Shown one piece after another: positions 47,722 through 61,300 of a DNA stretch of 64,000 nucleotides. The translations under genes were made by a program, and so were the position numbers. This DNA comes from Paramecium octaurelia (taxonomy: Eukaryota > Ciliophora > Oligohymenophorea > Peniculida > Parameciidae): the NCBI GenBank assembly GCA_905182995.1, contig CAJJDP010000144.1, forward strand, positions 124,001-188,000. Reading direction: 5' to 3'. The notes under the pieces are model-generated. The model made no database searches, was not told where the DNA came from, and was given only the letters and a program-made list of their open reading frames with translations. Positions within the stretch are counted from its first letter, which is position 1. Each line of letters begins with the position of its first letter.

Positions 47722-49999
47722 ATGGATAATTCATTCTTGATGTCAATGGCTTTACTGATAAGCGGGATTCTTATTGCAATACAAGTAATAGTTTTCAACT
47801 CAGAAATAAATAGATTACAATTGATAATAACAATTGGTTAAATAATTGCTAGTGTTATTTTGTTAATCACACCTTAGCAAAGGAGAAAACTAATATATCT
47901 AATCTCTTTTATGAATGCCCAATAAATTTTACAATAGACGAATTTCACATTCTTATTTATTGTGTTAACATAGATTTTAAGTTGCGAATTGGAGCTTGAA
48001 ATTGAATTGAATAAGGCTTTTAGAATATTACTCCTAATCTCTCAAGTCTTTAGAGTCATATTTTTTTGGGGAAATCCTTTTTTTGAAAGTACTCAAATCA
48101 TTATTTCAGTAATTTTTTCTGTTATTTTATGGTTGAAATCATATTTATAATCTCGCAAGAAGAAAAAAAGCATTATTTAAAATTCCCATAACTCTAATAA
48201 TCATTTATAATTCAATTCTCCGACAAATCTAATAGTATCCTTAAAATAGTTGGATAGTGAATTAGTTATTCTTGACAATCTGCCAATTGGAATGATTGTA
48301 CTGGATATGTAATAAAATATTAAGTATTTAAATTCATTTGCAAAATAATATTTTAAGAACTTTGATTGTGAGAGAAATGAAGATATACTGATATTGTTAA
48401 AACAATAATTGATAAAGTAATAAATTGAAATACAAATAGAATGTTACTTGATCATATTGGAGGACCTGAAGATTTAAATATTCAAACTGATAATTAAACA
48501 TCAAATCGACCTTTTTTATCTAGTATCAAAATAGACGATCCTATCTCAACTATATTAAATTAAAAGGAGGAGCAATTTAATCTCGTTTTCAAATTTAAGG
48601 AGCTAAGCAAAAATGGAATTTCTAAGATAAAATTTATAAAAATATCATTGATACAGTAATTTTTAAAATCTGAATAAATTACAGTAGTGATCATTTAAAA
48701 TGTATCAAGCAAAGAAAGAAAGAAGGAATTAACACAATTTATAAAATTTCAAAATAGTATACTAAATTCATTTTCTCATGAATTAAAAACACCATTAAAC
48801 TGTTCTTTATAATTACTTGAAGCAGTATCCACGAAATTAAGTCATTCAATGAATCAAGAGTACATTTAGCCTGCATTAAATTCTAATAAATTGTTACTAT
48901 TTTAAATCAATGATATACTCGACTATGCAGCTATGTAATCGAATTAATTCGTACACAAATATTCGTAATTCAATATTAAGGAGGTTGTAGATTACATAAA
49001 ATAATTATATACTCAGGTTTGTGAAAAAAAAGGTATAAATTTAACTTGTAAAATTCATCTAACTAATTAAATTGTGACCAATGATAAATAGAGAATCATC
49101 TAAGTACTGATTAATTTGCTAAACAATTCAATCAAGTTCTCTCCTCCAAATACACACATTAGAGTTCAATTCAAAAACAAATTCAAATCCTCAAATCAAT
49201 ATATTAAAATTAAAGTCAAAGATTAAGGATTTGGGATTTCAGAACAAAAATTAAGTTTCATCTTTCGTGAATTGCACTCTGTGTCATCCGAAGAAAGTGT
49301 ATACTGGATGACTCAGAATCAATTGTCTTCAGGGATTGGATTGAAAATGTCTAATCGTCTAATTTAAGGATTGGCATTTAATGAACACAAAAAGAATTCC
49401 TTCTCAATTAAATCTGCACTCTAGCAATATACATAAATATCTTTTTACATTTCTGATATGATTATCTTACGAGAAGATAACGAGTCAATTTCGAATGCTT
49501 AATGCGATGACGCACTTTTTATTTCAATACATAAGAGTCTTGACTATAAATTGATTCAAAATATCAATCTAAAATCATGCAATTGTTCAGCTATTTTACT
49601 TGTAGACGATGTGCCATTTAATATCCAAGCTTTAAAGACTATTTTGATGCAGCAAAAAATAACAACAGATTCTGCCTATAATGGAATTGAGGCAATAGAT
49701 TTAGTTATCAATAAGTATCACTAAAAAAAGTGTCATCCTTTCTATTAATTGATAGTTATGGATATAGAAATGCCATTACTAAATGGTTTATAAGCAGCCT
49801 AAAAGGTATAAATAACATTTAGAATAAGATAATATCGTTCTTCAACTCAATAAATGTAAAACCTCCAGTTATCATAGCCAGTTCTGCTTATGATTCGACA
49901 AAAGAGGACTTGTCCATATTTTCGGATACATTACCAAAACCTATTGATCAGTGGAGGCTTAAATTTATTTTAAATAAATATTTGACAAATTTTTTTTGA
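47722..49999 (+). CDS. hybrid histidine kinase 2 (paralogue, shorter membrane region)
   Basis: ATG 47722 to TGA 49997-49999, about 740 residues after introns I did not fully place. Membrane segments at the start (SMALLISGILIAIQVIVF; LIITIGQIIASVILLI) are followed by the PAS-like LDNLPIGMIVLDMQQNIKYL, H-box SFSHELKTPLNCSLQLLEAV (His 48777-48779), N-box VLINLLNNSIKFS, G-box KDQGFGIS, SGIGLKMSNRLIQG, and a receiver with VDDVPFNIQALKTI, VMDIEMP (Asp 49761-49763) and LPKPIDQW. It lies 84 bases downstream of kinase 1 on the same strand, a tandem pair with conserved order but clear divergence. Confidence 0.83.
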
Positions 50000-50177
50000 T
50001 TAAATATGAGTTTACTATTTCTATTCTTAGATTTTTAATAATATACATGCATCTGTTTAAATTTAATTGTTGGATTCATGCAGCGTAAGAAACCAGACTT
50101 TCCACATAGTACTGATGAGTTGGAAGCAATACAATTTACATTATTATAATTAAGTTTTATAGTTTATTTAATTAAAA

Positions 50178-53100
50178 ATGGCATAACTTCCATTATTAAT
50201 CCCATGCGAAGAGATTTACGATTTGGATGCATTTCAATTAGAAGATATGTAAACTACGATAAAATCCTGTGTTACTGATGATGCTTAATGGAATAAGAAG
50301 GCCAAAAAGATTTTGGATCTGATAGAGTTGGAACTTAAAGAAAGATAGGCCATAGAAAATTTTGCTTTTAATATTCAAATCGAAGATTTCATTCAATAGC
50401 CCATCTATTAAAACAATGCTCTTTAAGCCATTTTGAATGATATCAAAAATCGGCCTGCTAATTATTTAGATGTGCAAATTTCAAAACCTCCTTTATAAAA
50501 ACATGAACAACCAATACAATAGAAACCAGATCAGCAAACAAATCAATAGCAACACCCACCATTAAATTAATAACCCTAATAGAGCACTTAAAAGATTTCA
50601 CAATAGTAAAGTTAATCAGATGCCATGTCAACAAGCACCATGACCAGAAGCAGTCATCCCCAGAGTAAAGTGCAACCAAAAAAACCAAATTAGCTCTAAG
50701 ATTTCATGAAAGATGTCTTAAAGAAAACTGATGTTTCGAATTAATAGTTTATAATAGGAGCTGCGATTAATCACAGGTATATTCCACCGCCTCCCAAACC
50801 TCAATTAAATACCGTTGAAAAAATTAAATAGGAGAAACTCATGAGAAAGAAGAAGAAGAAAAAAGTAAGAACAGAGAGTTAAGGAAAGGCTGTTGAACAT
50901 CTTCCAGCCATTGGAAAATCAGCATCTGTTGTTAAAACATAGTCCAAAATGGAATAATCAAATGTTCATTCTCAAAGCAGTGCTACGAAATAGAATTTTG
51001 AATTGAAACAAAAATCATTAGACTTCAATATTAACAACCAAGAAAATAAGGAGGAATTAAGTGAGAAATGTATCATCAATTCTTAAACGCAATCAAACAA
51101 TTTAGTTGTTATCACTAATTAATTGGATCAAAATGACCCTAAAGAAAAGATAAAAGATAATGAGAGCACTAAAATTATCATGGAACAAAATGTTAAAAGC
51201 AACATTGATTAATATGAGGAATGTCATGTTAGAAATAATGAAACTAATTTTTAATAGCAGTTAAAAGCATCTAATAATTAAGTTGAATCTTATAGATTAA
51301 CTAATGAAAATAACAATAGTTAAATAAAAAGTTAACAGAATTTTGAATTAAAATAATAGGATTTAGGAGATCAACAAAGAAACATAATTTAAAAGGGGTT
51401 AGGGGAACATCAATTTAGTTCATAATAAAGATAAACTTAAGATTCTAATTAATTTTAAATCAATACTAATAATGTAGATTAAGATTACCAAAATGAATTC
51501 CTTCAGAAAAATTAATAAAATTCTAATGAAGAATTGGAAATGAATTAAATCGTAGAATAGAAATAGAATAAGATGTAAAGCGAAGAGTTGGAATAGCTCA
51601 AGATGAGAAATCAATTATTGTAAAATCATTATAATAAGGTCATCAATGAATATATAAATAATGATGAACTCATTGGGAATTCAAATTCAAAAGATGATTA
51701 TTTAAAATAAATTTAACTATTGCAAAATAAACAAATAGAATAAGAAGAATATGAAGATAATATGAATGATGAAGTTGAAAATGAGAATGAAAATGAAGAG
51801 TTTACCCAATAGCAATCAAAGCTACAATAGCCAAACAAATAAAAGAAAAACGATAATGAAAATATGATTTAACTTAAGTCACATTAAGAATAAAGAAATA
51901 CAACTAAAAACTAAATTATTGTAAAGCAAAGCGTAAGCCAATAATCATAAAGAAAGTAGGATTTGAAAAATAGACCATCAGTAGGACAGAAAGGGAATGT
52001 GTAAAAATAATTAACAATGGAATCTAGAAAATGTATAATTATTAATTATTATAAATAGCTGATGATTTCCATGAGGTAGAGAGTGATCATGATCAAATTA
52101 ATGTGGCCAAATAAAAACCAAATAAAGAATTCGGGATTAAACAACTTGGAAAGGTTGACTAATCCAAATAGAAAGCAGTAGTTGATAGTAAATAAAAGGT
52201 TATACTTACTGATAAAGAGAAGATGGATGAAATAAACAACATTTGTAAAGAAATGGGATTGGATGAATTCAAGGCAAAGTAATAGTAATCTGCTTCTAAT
52301 CCGACATAAATAATCAAAGCAATAACTCCAAGTGCTAACAACAGACCAAAAAACCCATAATCTAAATATATTTAGAAAATGCTTTAATGCATTGATGATT
52401 CAAAATTAGAGGATTATTCTGATATTGTCCCAACATTTTAGCACCTGTTTAGTGGGTTCTTTAATAATTAGCCTCATTATAATCACTTAGATGTAATGAG
52501 GGAAATATTTAGTATTTTCTCATAACACATCGACAAGGTTGATAATGTTGATTCTCTCTTAGGTAAGTACAAATCAAATCCTTTGGCAATCAATCCAAAT
52601 GAACTAGTCTATATTAATGACCCTCATAGATTGATTCAATACTCCACAAGAACTGGAGTTGATATACAATAATACATCTAGAGACAGATGGTTTTTAATA
52701 AGCGACTTTAAAATGATTCAACGAATTTAGGAAAGTAAGAAAGATATTTTAGAGTAGTGAAAACCAAAGAAGAGGTATATGGTAATAAATATAATAACAA
52801 TAGATATAATAACTAGGTCATTTATGAGAAAGTAAGGATGGACAGAGTTACCTCATGGGATTGGACTCAGAACATCTTGGAATGTATTGTGGACTTGGTC
52901 AAAACCATAGATCGATTTAAATAAATTGCTTTTCTTTTAGAAAGTCAATCATTTCCCTTTTAACAAGAATCTAGGGAGGAAGGATCTACTAAAGAAAAAC
53001 ATCGAAAGATGTTAAAAACTAGGAACAAAAGCATAATAAATTTTTGATATAATTCCATCAACGTTTTTGTTGCCCAAGGAATATGTGTAATTTATGGAAA

Positions 53101-54047
53101 AGTTTTATAAAGACTCAGAATCAGAAGGACAATAGAATATTTGGATTATGAAACCTACAGGGAAATCAAGAGGCAGAGGAATAACAGTACTAAATGATAT
53201 ATCAGATGTCATGTATGCTGAGCCAGTGGTGTTACAGAAATATCTTAAGAATCCTCTTTTATTGAAGGGACATAAATTTGATATGAGAATATATGTGCTA
53301 GTAACTTCATTTAATCCTTTGGAAGTGTTCCTTTACAAAGAGGGCTTTGCTCGTTTAACTACACAACCGTTTACTCTTGATATCAATGATCTCAAAAATC
53401 AGTTGGTTCATTTGACTAATTTTGCAGTGCAGAAGACTCATGTGTAAATACAAGATTTGGAGTCGTAATTGGGAGGTTGTAAGATATCTTTACGACAATT
53501 GAGAGAGAAGCTAATTGATAGAAATATAGATTGGAATAAGATTTGGGAGTAAGTTTAAGATATAGTATTAAAATCTTTGGTTGCCTGTTAATCTGAAATA
53601 CCAAATAATCCTAATAGCTTTGAGTTATTTGGGTATGATATTATAATAGATACGAATTAAAAATGTTGGCTATTGGAAGTTAATGCCTCACCCTCTTTAG
53701 CCAGGGATTATATTTTGGATGAATTGATAAAATAATAGTTAATTGATGATATTTTTGATTTGATTGATAGTCCAAATTATGATAGGTAGAGATTATGTGA
53801 AGTGTTGGAAAGGAGGATTCAAGAGGAACAAGGGTGCAAATCAGTCATAAACACCATGAACAACTCAAAATTACAATTGCAAAGGGATCTGAATTATATT
53901 TTAAATGGGACTCACTTGAGGAGGTATGGGGAAATGCCAAAATAGATGGGAGGATTTATGAGATTGGCTCCATCAGAGAAGTATGATAAGTTGAAATCTT
54001 TAGTTTAAAGTTATAAGACTATCAATGGTAGAGGAACTATAGATTGA
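50178..54047 (+). CDS. tubulin-tyrosine-ligase-like enzyme with long disordered N-terminus
   Basis: ATG 50178 to TGA 54045-54047, about 1,250 residues. The first roughly 650 residues are Gln/Asn/Lys-rich and low-complexity, with polybasic KKKKKKVR. The C-terminal part is a TTL domain: WIMKPTGKSRGRGITVLND, LLKGHKFDMRIYVLVTSFNP, YKEGFARL, HLTNFAVQ, and ELFGYDIIID followed by LLEVNASPSLARD. ATP-grasp residues in KPTGKSRGRGI and EVNASPS are intact. TTLL enzymes add glutamate or glycine side chains to axonemal and cortical tubulin; which reaction this one carries out cannot be told here. A few introns in 52030-53050 are not placed. Confidence 0.83.
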
Positions 54048-54134
54048 GTTTATTATTTATTTTACAATATACTTTTTATCTACACAATCTACCATATTTG
54101 GACAATCTGTAAATAAAATTAATAGTAATTTATT

Positions 54135-55552
54135 ATGTTTTAATTTACAGACAGATAGATTTAAATTCCAGAAAACAAAAGGAAAAAATCAGAAATATCA
54201 TCATTACTCAATGAGTTAACAATGGATTAAAAGATTTCTCTATGTGTTGAAATTTTGGAAAAGAATCCAGAATATCGTAGACCTGAGGATCTGCAAGTAA
54301 AATGAATATTATAACAAGATTATTTAAGCATTTACAAGCAAGAACAAATTTCTAAAATAGATTCAAGAGGAGGAAGGAGAAGGGACCTTAAGGGAATGTT
54401 ACAAAAGAATGCTCATTGAGTTTTATGATGAAGTATAGATGATATTGATATAAAGAATTAAGTAGTTTTAGAGTAGGGAGAAAGGGCTCATTAATTTTTT
54501 ATCATTTTGAGTGGGAATGTTTCGGTTTATGTGTACAGAGATCCAAAAGTTGAGGTGCGAGAAGAGGATTTAGATAAAGCCACTCTAATTAAAAAAAGGT
54601 ATGTCGATTAGAAATATTAGAGAGATCATTCAATACAAATAAACTCATTTCAGGGGAGAGTTTTGGAGAAATGGCATTATTAAATGATAACTTAAGATCA
54701 GCAAGTATTATTTGTGATAGTAAATGCATCTTTGGAGTTCTAAGCAAAAAGGATTATAAGGAAATATTATAAAAAGCCCATGAAAATAGAGTCAATCAAC
54801 AATTGAAAGAGTTCCATGGCTGTATGAAATAGTACAATGTTTCCACGAAACTATTGGATATCCTCTTTACTGCTTTTCAGAGTTTCCACTATTAATTCAG
54901 ATAAACTGTTTATTTTCAAGGTCAATAGAGCAAATAAGAAGTATATTTGATCAAAAGTGGGGAGTTCCTAATTACAGAATGCAATGACAACTTATCCAGT
55001 CCTAAGAAATGTGTTTCATCTGTGGCATTATTACAAAAAGGCCAATTCTTTGGAGACCACGAATGCTTTTAAAATATTGAAAAACGTCAATAAAATGTTA
55101 TCTGCAATTCTGAAAATGGGGTTGTCTTAAAAATTCAACTTAGTAGTTTAATTTAAAGACTGCAATCTACGAATTAGATGCACTTATATGATTAGTTGCG
55201 AAATGCTTGTTTATAGAGAGAATAAGTAAGATTGGAGAGGAAATCCAGACAACTGACTCAGGATGATAACTATTTCATTGATATGAAATACGTTAAATAA
55301 AGAAATCTAACTTATCAAGTGAAAAGTGTGCGATCCGCTAAAAGAAATACCTTTAGTATTCGAAGTCCATTGCAGATAGCTTAAGATGTTATCAGGAACA
55401 AAAAGCAAGTCTACTTACAATTATATAAAGAAGAAGATTATAGACCTCAAACTTAATAAAGACTAACAAATTCATTCCGACCAAATATTTAATAACTAAG
55501 GAGACAGACTTGGGAATAATTCTTAATAAATGATTAAAAGTATATCAATTGA
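54135..55552 (+). CDS. double cyclic-nucleotide-binding-domain protein
   Basis: ATG 54135 (MFQFTDRQIQIPENKRKKSE) to TGA 55550-55552, about 450 residues with several introns, the first 22 nt near 54293. CNBD 1: GERAHQFFIILSGNVSVYVY, then GESFGEMALLNDNLRSASII, which has the Glu and Arg of a functional phosphate-binding cassette. CNBD 2: VYFQGQQSKQEVYLIKSGEF and GQFFGDHECFQN. No kinase domain and no PKA-R inhibitor site is apparent, so it resembles PKA regulatory-like or other cNMP-binding scaffold proteins. Its last 8 bases overlap the end of the MORN gene on the other strand. Confidence 0.8.
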
Positions 55553-56577
55553 TACGAATTCCATTTTTCCATTCTCCATTCGATATCTTACCGTTTGGTA
55601 ATCTTAGTTAGGCCTTCCCATGTTGTTTGTCATTCTACCACTCTCCTTCATATACTCTGCCATCTGGAAACTTCAAAATGCCCTATCCCTGCTTTTGATC
55701 ATTCACAAAATCTCCTTCATATACTTTTCCATCTGGCCATACATACTTTCCCTTCCCATTTCTACTCTAATATTTCTATCATGTACTTCTTATTGTTTTT
55801 CCAATACCCTTGATAATATTTGCTATCTGGCCAAGTGTATTTCCCATATCCATCTATATTATTACCTCTAAACTCCCCCTCGTAGATAGCTCCGTCAATC
55901 CACACAAATTTGCCCAAGCCTTCCTTCTTCCCATGCTTATAGAACCCTTCAAAATAACTACTTTATACATATCATCATACCTTCCATCTGGCCATTTTTC
56001 ACTTCCTTTGCCATGCTGCAAATCGTGTTCCCATTAACCAGTATAAGTGGCTCCATCTTCATGAATGTATGTGCCCAATCCATGTGCTTCGTCGTTCTCC
56101 CATTACCCTTCGTATACCTCTCCATTTGAATGTATCAATCTCCCTCTTCCATGTGCATTGCCCTAATAAAAGTAACCCTCATATTTTGATCCATCCTTTG
56201 AATATATTTTGCTTAATGTACCTCGCATATCAGAATGCCTTTGCCATGTCTTAGATCATTTATCCATTCCCCAAAATACATTGCCCCATTTTCCAACTTG
56301 CTCGGTGCCTTCAGAACTTTCTAATGAACTAGTTAATCATTTATATCGTCAATTCCAAATTCAAATGGAGGTAGCTGCCTCTAACCCACATTAATCACAC
56401 TTGTGGAATACCTACCTAAAAAACAGAGGCTACGTTCTTAACTATTCATTAACACTATCGTTGTATTTTTGTAATTGCATTTTCCAAACCCTTTAACGAG
56501 CTTACCAGCCACGGATCCAGGACTACATCCTTATGATCTTTCGTTCCTAACTCTTTAACAGTTCCAAACTCTGCCAT
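55545..56577 (-). CDS. MORN-repeat protein
   Basis: ATG 56577 (MAEFGTVKELGTKDHKD) to TGA (TCA 55545-55547), about 320 residues with several introns. Repeats of the MORN type run through the C-terminal two-thirds: YFGEWINDLRHGKG, GYFYQGNAHGRGRLI, YEGQWENDEAHGLGTYI, YTGQWENDLQHGKGSEKW, and a last unit ending NGKISNGEWKNGIRIN. MORN proteins attach to membranes, PIPs or cytoskeleton and are common in ciliate cortex and cilia. The 3' end overlaps the preceding plus-strand gene by 8 bp. Confidence 0.8.
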
Positions 56578-56675
56578 CTTGGTTTTTAAATCCCCCTAAC
56601 CTCAATTTAATTTATTGGGTCATGTTTCCAACAGGTACAATTATTTCCCATATTAAAAATAATATTTATAATTTA

Positions 56676-57094
56676 ATGGGATTAAGTTAAGTTAAAGCGG
56701 TGCACATGAACCAAAGTTCTTCTCATATTAGATATCCAATCTCAGGCATGCTGCGAAATAACATATTTAATAATCATTCAATTGAAAATAGCCTATGATA
56801 TTGATATTCCTTTTCAGCATCTTGAGTCATTATTGGCTGATTTATACTATAATGGGAATTTGTATTAGAAAATAGAAAAGCATTAATATTATGTCAGGTT
56901 GATAATAGATTAAGCGAAGTGAGAAACTAGATTAAAATTGTTTCAAGTGTATTCTAAGATTTCTGAAATTAACGCAGAAGTCACTGTTTTAGCTTTTAAG
57001 TTATATTTATTTTAAAATCCTTGACTCACTATTTGGAAAGAGAGAAGTAAAAAATGATGAAATGATAATTTCAGCTAAAGAGTTTAGGTCGTGA
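56676..57094 (+). CDS. small protein with PCI/winged-helix-like core (putative)
   Basis: ATG 56676, a 31-nt intron starting 'gttaagtta', then ILDIQSQACCEITYLIIIQL, KIAYDIDIPFQHLESLLADL and YYNGNLYQKIEKHQYY. A 22-nt intron (from 'gtcaggttg') leads to a basic helical tail ending at TGA 57092-57094. The block 'I...LE.LI.dliYnG.l..KId' resembles the winged-helix end of PCI-domain proteins such as CSN7 or eIF3M, but the gene is far shorter than these. Function unknown. Confidence 0.38.
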
Positions 57095-57257
57095 AAGAAG
57101 CAAAAAATGAATAGAAATTACAGAGATATTAGATTATGCCTATGATTTTAAGGTTTTTTTCTTAAACTTTAAGCATCTGTTGTATATAAAAGTCTTTAAT
57201 CAACAATAAAACACTCTATCTGTGTGAGGTTATTTATTTTTAAGATAAAAATTCAGA

Positions 57258-57572
57258 ATGGAATAATCAACCATACCAGTAAATTGGAAAACTACTTTTG
57301 TTGGATTAAATCACTTTAATAGAAATATAAGGGTTAATGGTTTTGTTTAGAATTTCAAATCAGCAATAAAATAAAGATTGTTATACATATGGAATATAAT
57401 TATCTATCCATTAAAATTTATAATTTGTAAAGTTTAAAAGAATCAAACAAAACTAGAAGATGATTATAACAACTGGATTGGGTTGCATATTTATTCAGAA
57501 TACTAGACATTCAATAAAATGCATATATAGCTTTATTCCTCAATCTCTTTAATCTTTTCGCATTTATAATGA
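57258..57572 (+). CDS. hypothetical protein
   Basis: ATG 57258 to TGA 57570-57572 is open for 104 residues without introns, with normal Gln use: MEQSTIPVNWKTTFVGLNHF, then LLYIWNIIIYPLKFIICKVQ (a possible membrane anchor) and a mixed tail. No family recognised. Confidence 0.42.
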
Positions 57573-57776
57573 TTATTTGTAATGATTAAATAATTAATAG
57601 ATTGAAATCTAAGTATTAACAATTCTTATCACATGTTAAATTTGCCATATTTATCAGTTTATTATCATTCAAGGATAAAGAGGTGATAATAAAATATTTA
57701 TATTAATAATTATACTTATTTCTTAATATTAAACTAATACATTATTTTTTGTATATTTCAAAGTAATCTAGAAAAA

Positions 57777-58249
57777 ATGAACAGATTTGAATAGACGGAA
57801 TCTAATGTATTTTAATATATTTTTTAAGGCATAATAAAAAGAAACTTATACACAGTTCTCTCATAATCTCTACAGCAATAAGATTTAATAGAAAAGTAAT
57901 AGAATTTTCTAATTGAAAATATTGAGAATAAGATTTTTCCTAATTTTCTCTTCTTTAATAAAGAAACCTTATAAATATCAAATCTATTTTTATTCCATAT
58001 CAATTAAATATTATCATTTTCCTCTTTTTTTGCAATTTTAATATCAGATAAACAATTCTAATTGGTTTATATTCTTTTCCTTTTTAATTTCAAAAAACAT
58101 CATTCATTCATATATCTATTTCAATTAAAAATGAATCTGAAATTCATTAGATCTGAATTGATCTTATTATTTTAGGTATAAATTTGAGATATAAGTTTCA
58201 TATTGATAAAGATTTTAGGTTGCAACTCCATGATGAGATAGATGGTTGA
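57777..58249 (+). CDS. hypothetical protein, hydrophobic C-terminal half
   Basis: ATG 57777 opens a frame of about 135 codons (MNRFEQTESNVFQYIFQGII), with hydrophobic stretches such as ILSFSSFFAILI and FQLVYILFLFNF. A 20-nt intron (from 'gtataaatt') then leads to FHIDKDFRLQLHDEIDG and TGA 58247-58249. Other splice choices would extend it toward the next gene's start; the one given leaves a normal 96-base gap. Unknown function. Confidence 0.42.
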
Positions 58250-58345
58250 TTATGATTAAATCAAGAAGAATATGAGAAATGGATTAATAGGAATTCAGAG
58301 ATCCAAGCATTTGTCGAATTATTACTATATTAATTAATTAATAAT

Positions 58346-61300
58346 ATGTATGTATTCTTATTGATGGTTTGTATAGCTCTGACAAATTAAGCAGGTAATA
58401 TAATTGAGCTATGGTTTGAGTGAGATATATCGGTTTGAACGAAGTACTAGATGATGCAATCGAAGCCTACGATTATAAAGTATATAGATTATAAGTGAAA
58501 AATGCAGAGAAATTATAGAACCGTACTTTGATAGTATAGTTGCTACCATAGATTGGAAATCCAAAAGTAGCTGTGGAGTGTGACACGTAATTATGAATAA
58601 TGAATAATAGTGAACCAAAATTGTTAGATTATTACGAGTGGTAAACAGGATCTTGGTTCATGCAATAACTCACAATTTCATACTAAGAAAGACAAGCACT
58701 GAATTGTACAGATAAAGAATTCTATATTGGTGTTTCGAGTGAGGTAGTATCTGGCTATTAATTGGTAACATATGTTTGGGATGGCATCCAATAATTGGAT
58801 TACAACATTCCACTAAGGTAAAGTTAATATACATAATAGTGGCGAATTAGTTGAGAAAGAGATCCTCCAGTTTAAACTGAAGCCAATCTAGTAGACGGAA
58901 TAAATTACTTTACAGATTACAGCAAATTAAGTAGAAAAGTTCTTAAAGCAATGCACAAGTGAAGATTGCACAATCACATTAAGTGATTACGAAGGTAGTG
59001 ACACTGATACAGCTGTTCATCTCACTTAATCATCGCTTACATTTGTACACGCAAATTGTTAAGATTGCTTTTATTTGATAGGATTAAAAAGTGATGCCAA
59101 GACTCAATTTCGCATATTGGCCAAACGCAAAGAACAACACATCATTTTAAGAGAGGGAGAATAAGAGCAATTTCATGTGGAAGAAGGATTCTATATTTAT
59201 TATTTGTACAACATCCCAAATGATACCAATATAAAAAGTGTCAAATTCCAAATCACTCAATACAATGGAACATGCATGATGTTCGGTAGTTCATCAGATC
59301 AATATCCAAATGCTACTAATTTTTAGATGAAGGGATCTTCATAATTGAAGGCGAGTAATACTCAAACAGTCTATTTGAGTGTATATGGCTATACTCATTG
59401 TTAGTATGGTATTTACACTTAGGTTGAAAGACATTAAACAGTCAATTAAACTCACTTCATACAACTCCAAAGTGGAGTGCCCCAAAAATACTTATCAAGT
59501 GATCAATACAGTTTCTTTTATATTCAATTAACTTAGAAATAGAACTTCACAATTACATTATAAAATCTTGAAGGCAACTTCATTATGTATGTTAAGTCCA
59601 ATCTAGGGAATAATGAAATACCAGATAGCAATAGTTACGAGTGGAAGGATACCAAGTAGATTGAAATAAATATTGACGATGTCAATTATGCAACTCAATA
59701 TTACATAGGAGTCTAGAGATTAAATGATCAAGGAGAATTCATAATCCAATATAGTATGCATGGAGACATTGAGTTTTATCAAGTAGGATAATAGATTGTA
59801 GGCACTGTTGCTAAGAAAAAGTTTAGATACTATAAATTGCCTATGGAATCCAGAAACATCACTATAACCAAAGATATTTACTCTGGCAATGATGTGGTTG
59901 ATCTAGATATGTACATCTCTTTTGATCAAAAGAACACCCATCCGAATCTGAAAAACCATAACGTCTATTTGACTGGTAAGAATTTGACCATTCCTGAGTC
60001 TGACTTGCAATGTCAATAGAACACGACCAAAATATATGAAAGGAATCCCTGTTATATTTACATATCGGTATCCTCTTCATCAGGAACTATCTTTTATACA
60101 ATATTCACCAAGTATGATAATAGCAGAATCCAATTGCATGAAGGATATCCCCAGACTGTCACTTTCGATCAAAATACTCTATTCTATTACATCCTTAATT
60201 AAAAGGAGATCTCAGTACAATGGTATTCCTATGGAGGAAGCCAAGCCATTGTCGAGGCCTATTTTGGTGATAAGGAAAATCCTGATTTGAAGTTTGAAAC
60301 CTTCAAGGCTCACTCTTATTTCACTTAATTTCAAAGCATCATAATCCCAGAATCCGAGAAATATTCAAAGTTGTACATTCAGGTTACACCTGTTCAACCT
60401 CATTATCAAGATGATACGTACACTATTGGTGTCTATGAAGAAGTCCAATTATTGACTCTATCAGATCCGATAATCGACAAGGTTCAGAAAGGTTAAACCA
60501 AATTTTACAAACTAAGTTTAACACAGGATGTTAAATCGATTGAGGTTAATGTTCATGTCTAAGGAGGTGGAGATGCTCTGACTCCCAGAATTTCTAAGGG
60601 GAAAGACAGAAGACCTAGTTTATATGAATTTGATATATATTGGACAGATTAAGTTGGGTCAACCTACATTCTATAAGAATTGAGTAATCGCTATTTGGCT
60701 AAGGATGATTATATTATTGGTGTTTATGGTCAAATTGATAGTGAATTCTAGATTAGTTATAATGTTGATGACGCCAAATTTTATAATGCCTTCCTCGGTC
60801 ATCCTTTCGATGTTCTATTTGTTGAAGATATTCCTTATAGTTATATTTTTAGAGACAATCCAAGTGATTAAGAATTTAAAATCATAGTGTTTGCAATTCA
60901 AGGTAAATTATAAATCAGAGCCAAAAAGTTGAGTTCTTCCGATGATGTTAGTGCCATTACTAGTAATGACACTCTAATTATTGATGAAATAATTACCAAA
61001 CAAAAATCATTTTAAGTGAAGACATGCGAGAAGGCTAGTTGTCTTTATGTAGTTGAAGTCATTGCCATTTCAGGTGACACCAAAGGTTTGATTGAATTCA
61101 CCAGTCATCAATATTATACCACTCTGCATGAAGGTCTTCAATGGAGGGAAATCTTGAATGAGTCAGAGACTTCTCTATACCACTTTCATTCATATGGGAA
61201 TGTTCAATTCAGTATCCAAATGATAAGTGGTGACATCAGATTGTATTTGAAGGAAGGAAAAGAACTTAAACACAATGATGAGGCTGATCAAACGCAGAGA

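Noticed and set aside
50500-52400. Gln/Asn-rich tract as a prion-like or expanded repeat domain
   Set aside because: Gln richness is common in proteins of this genome because three to four codons mean Gln; there is no regular repeat unit.
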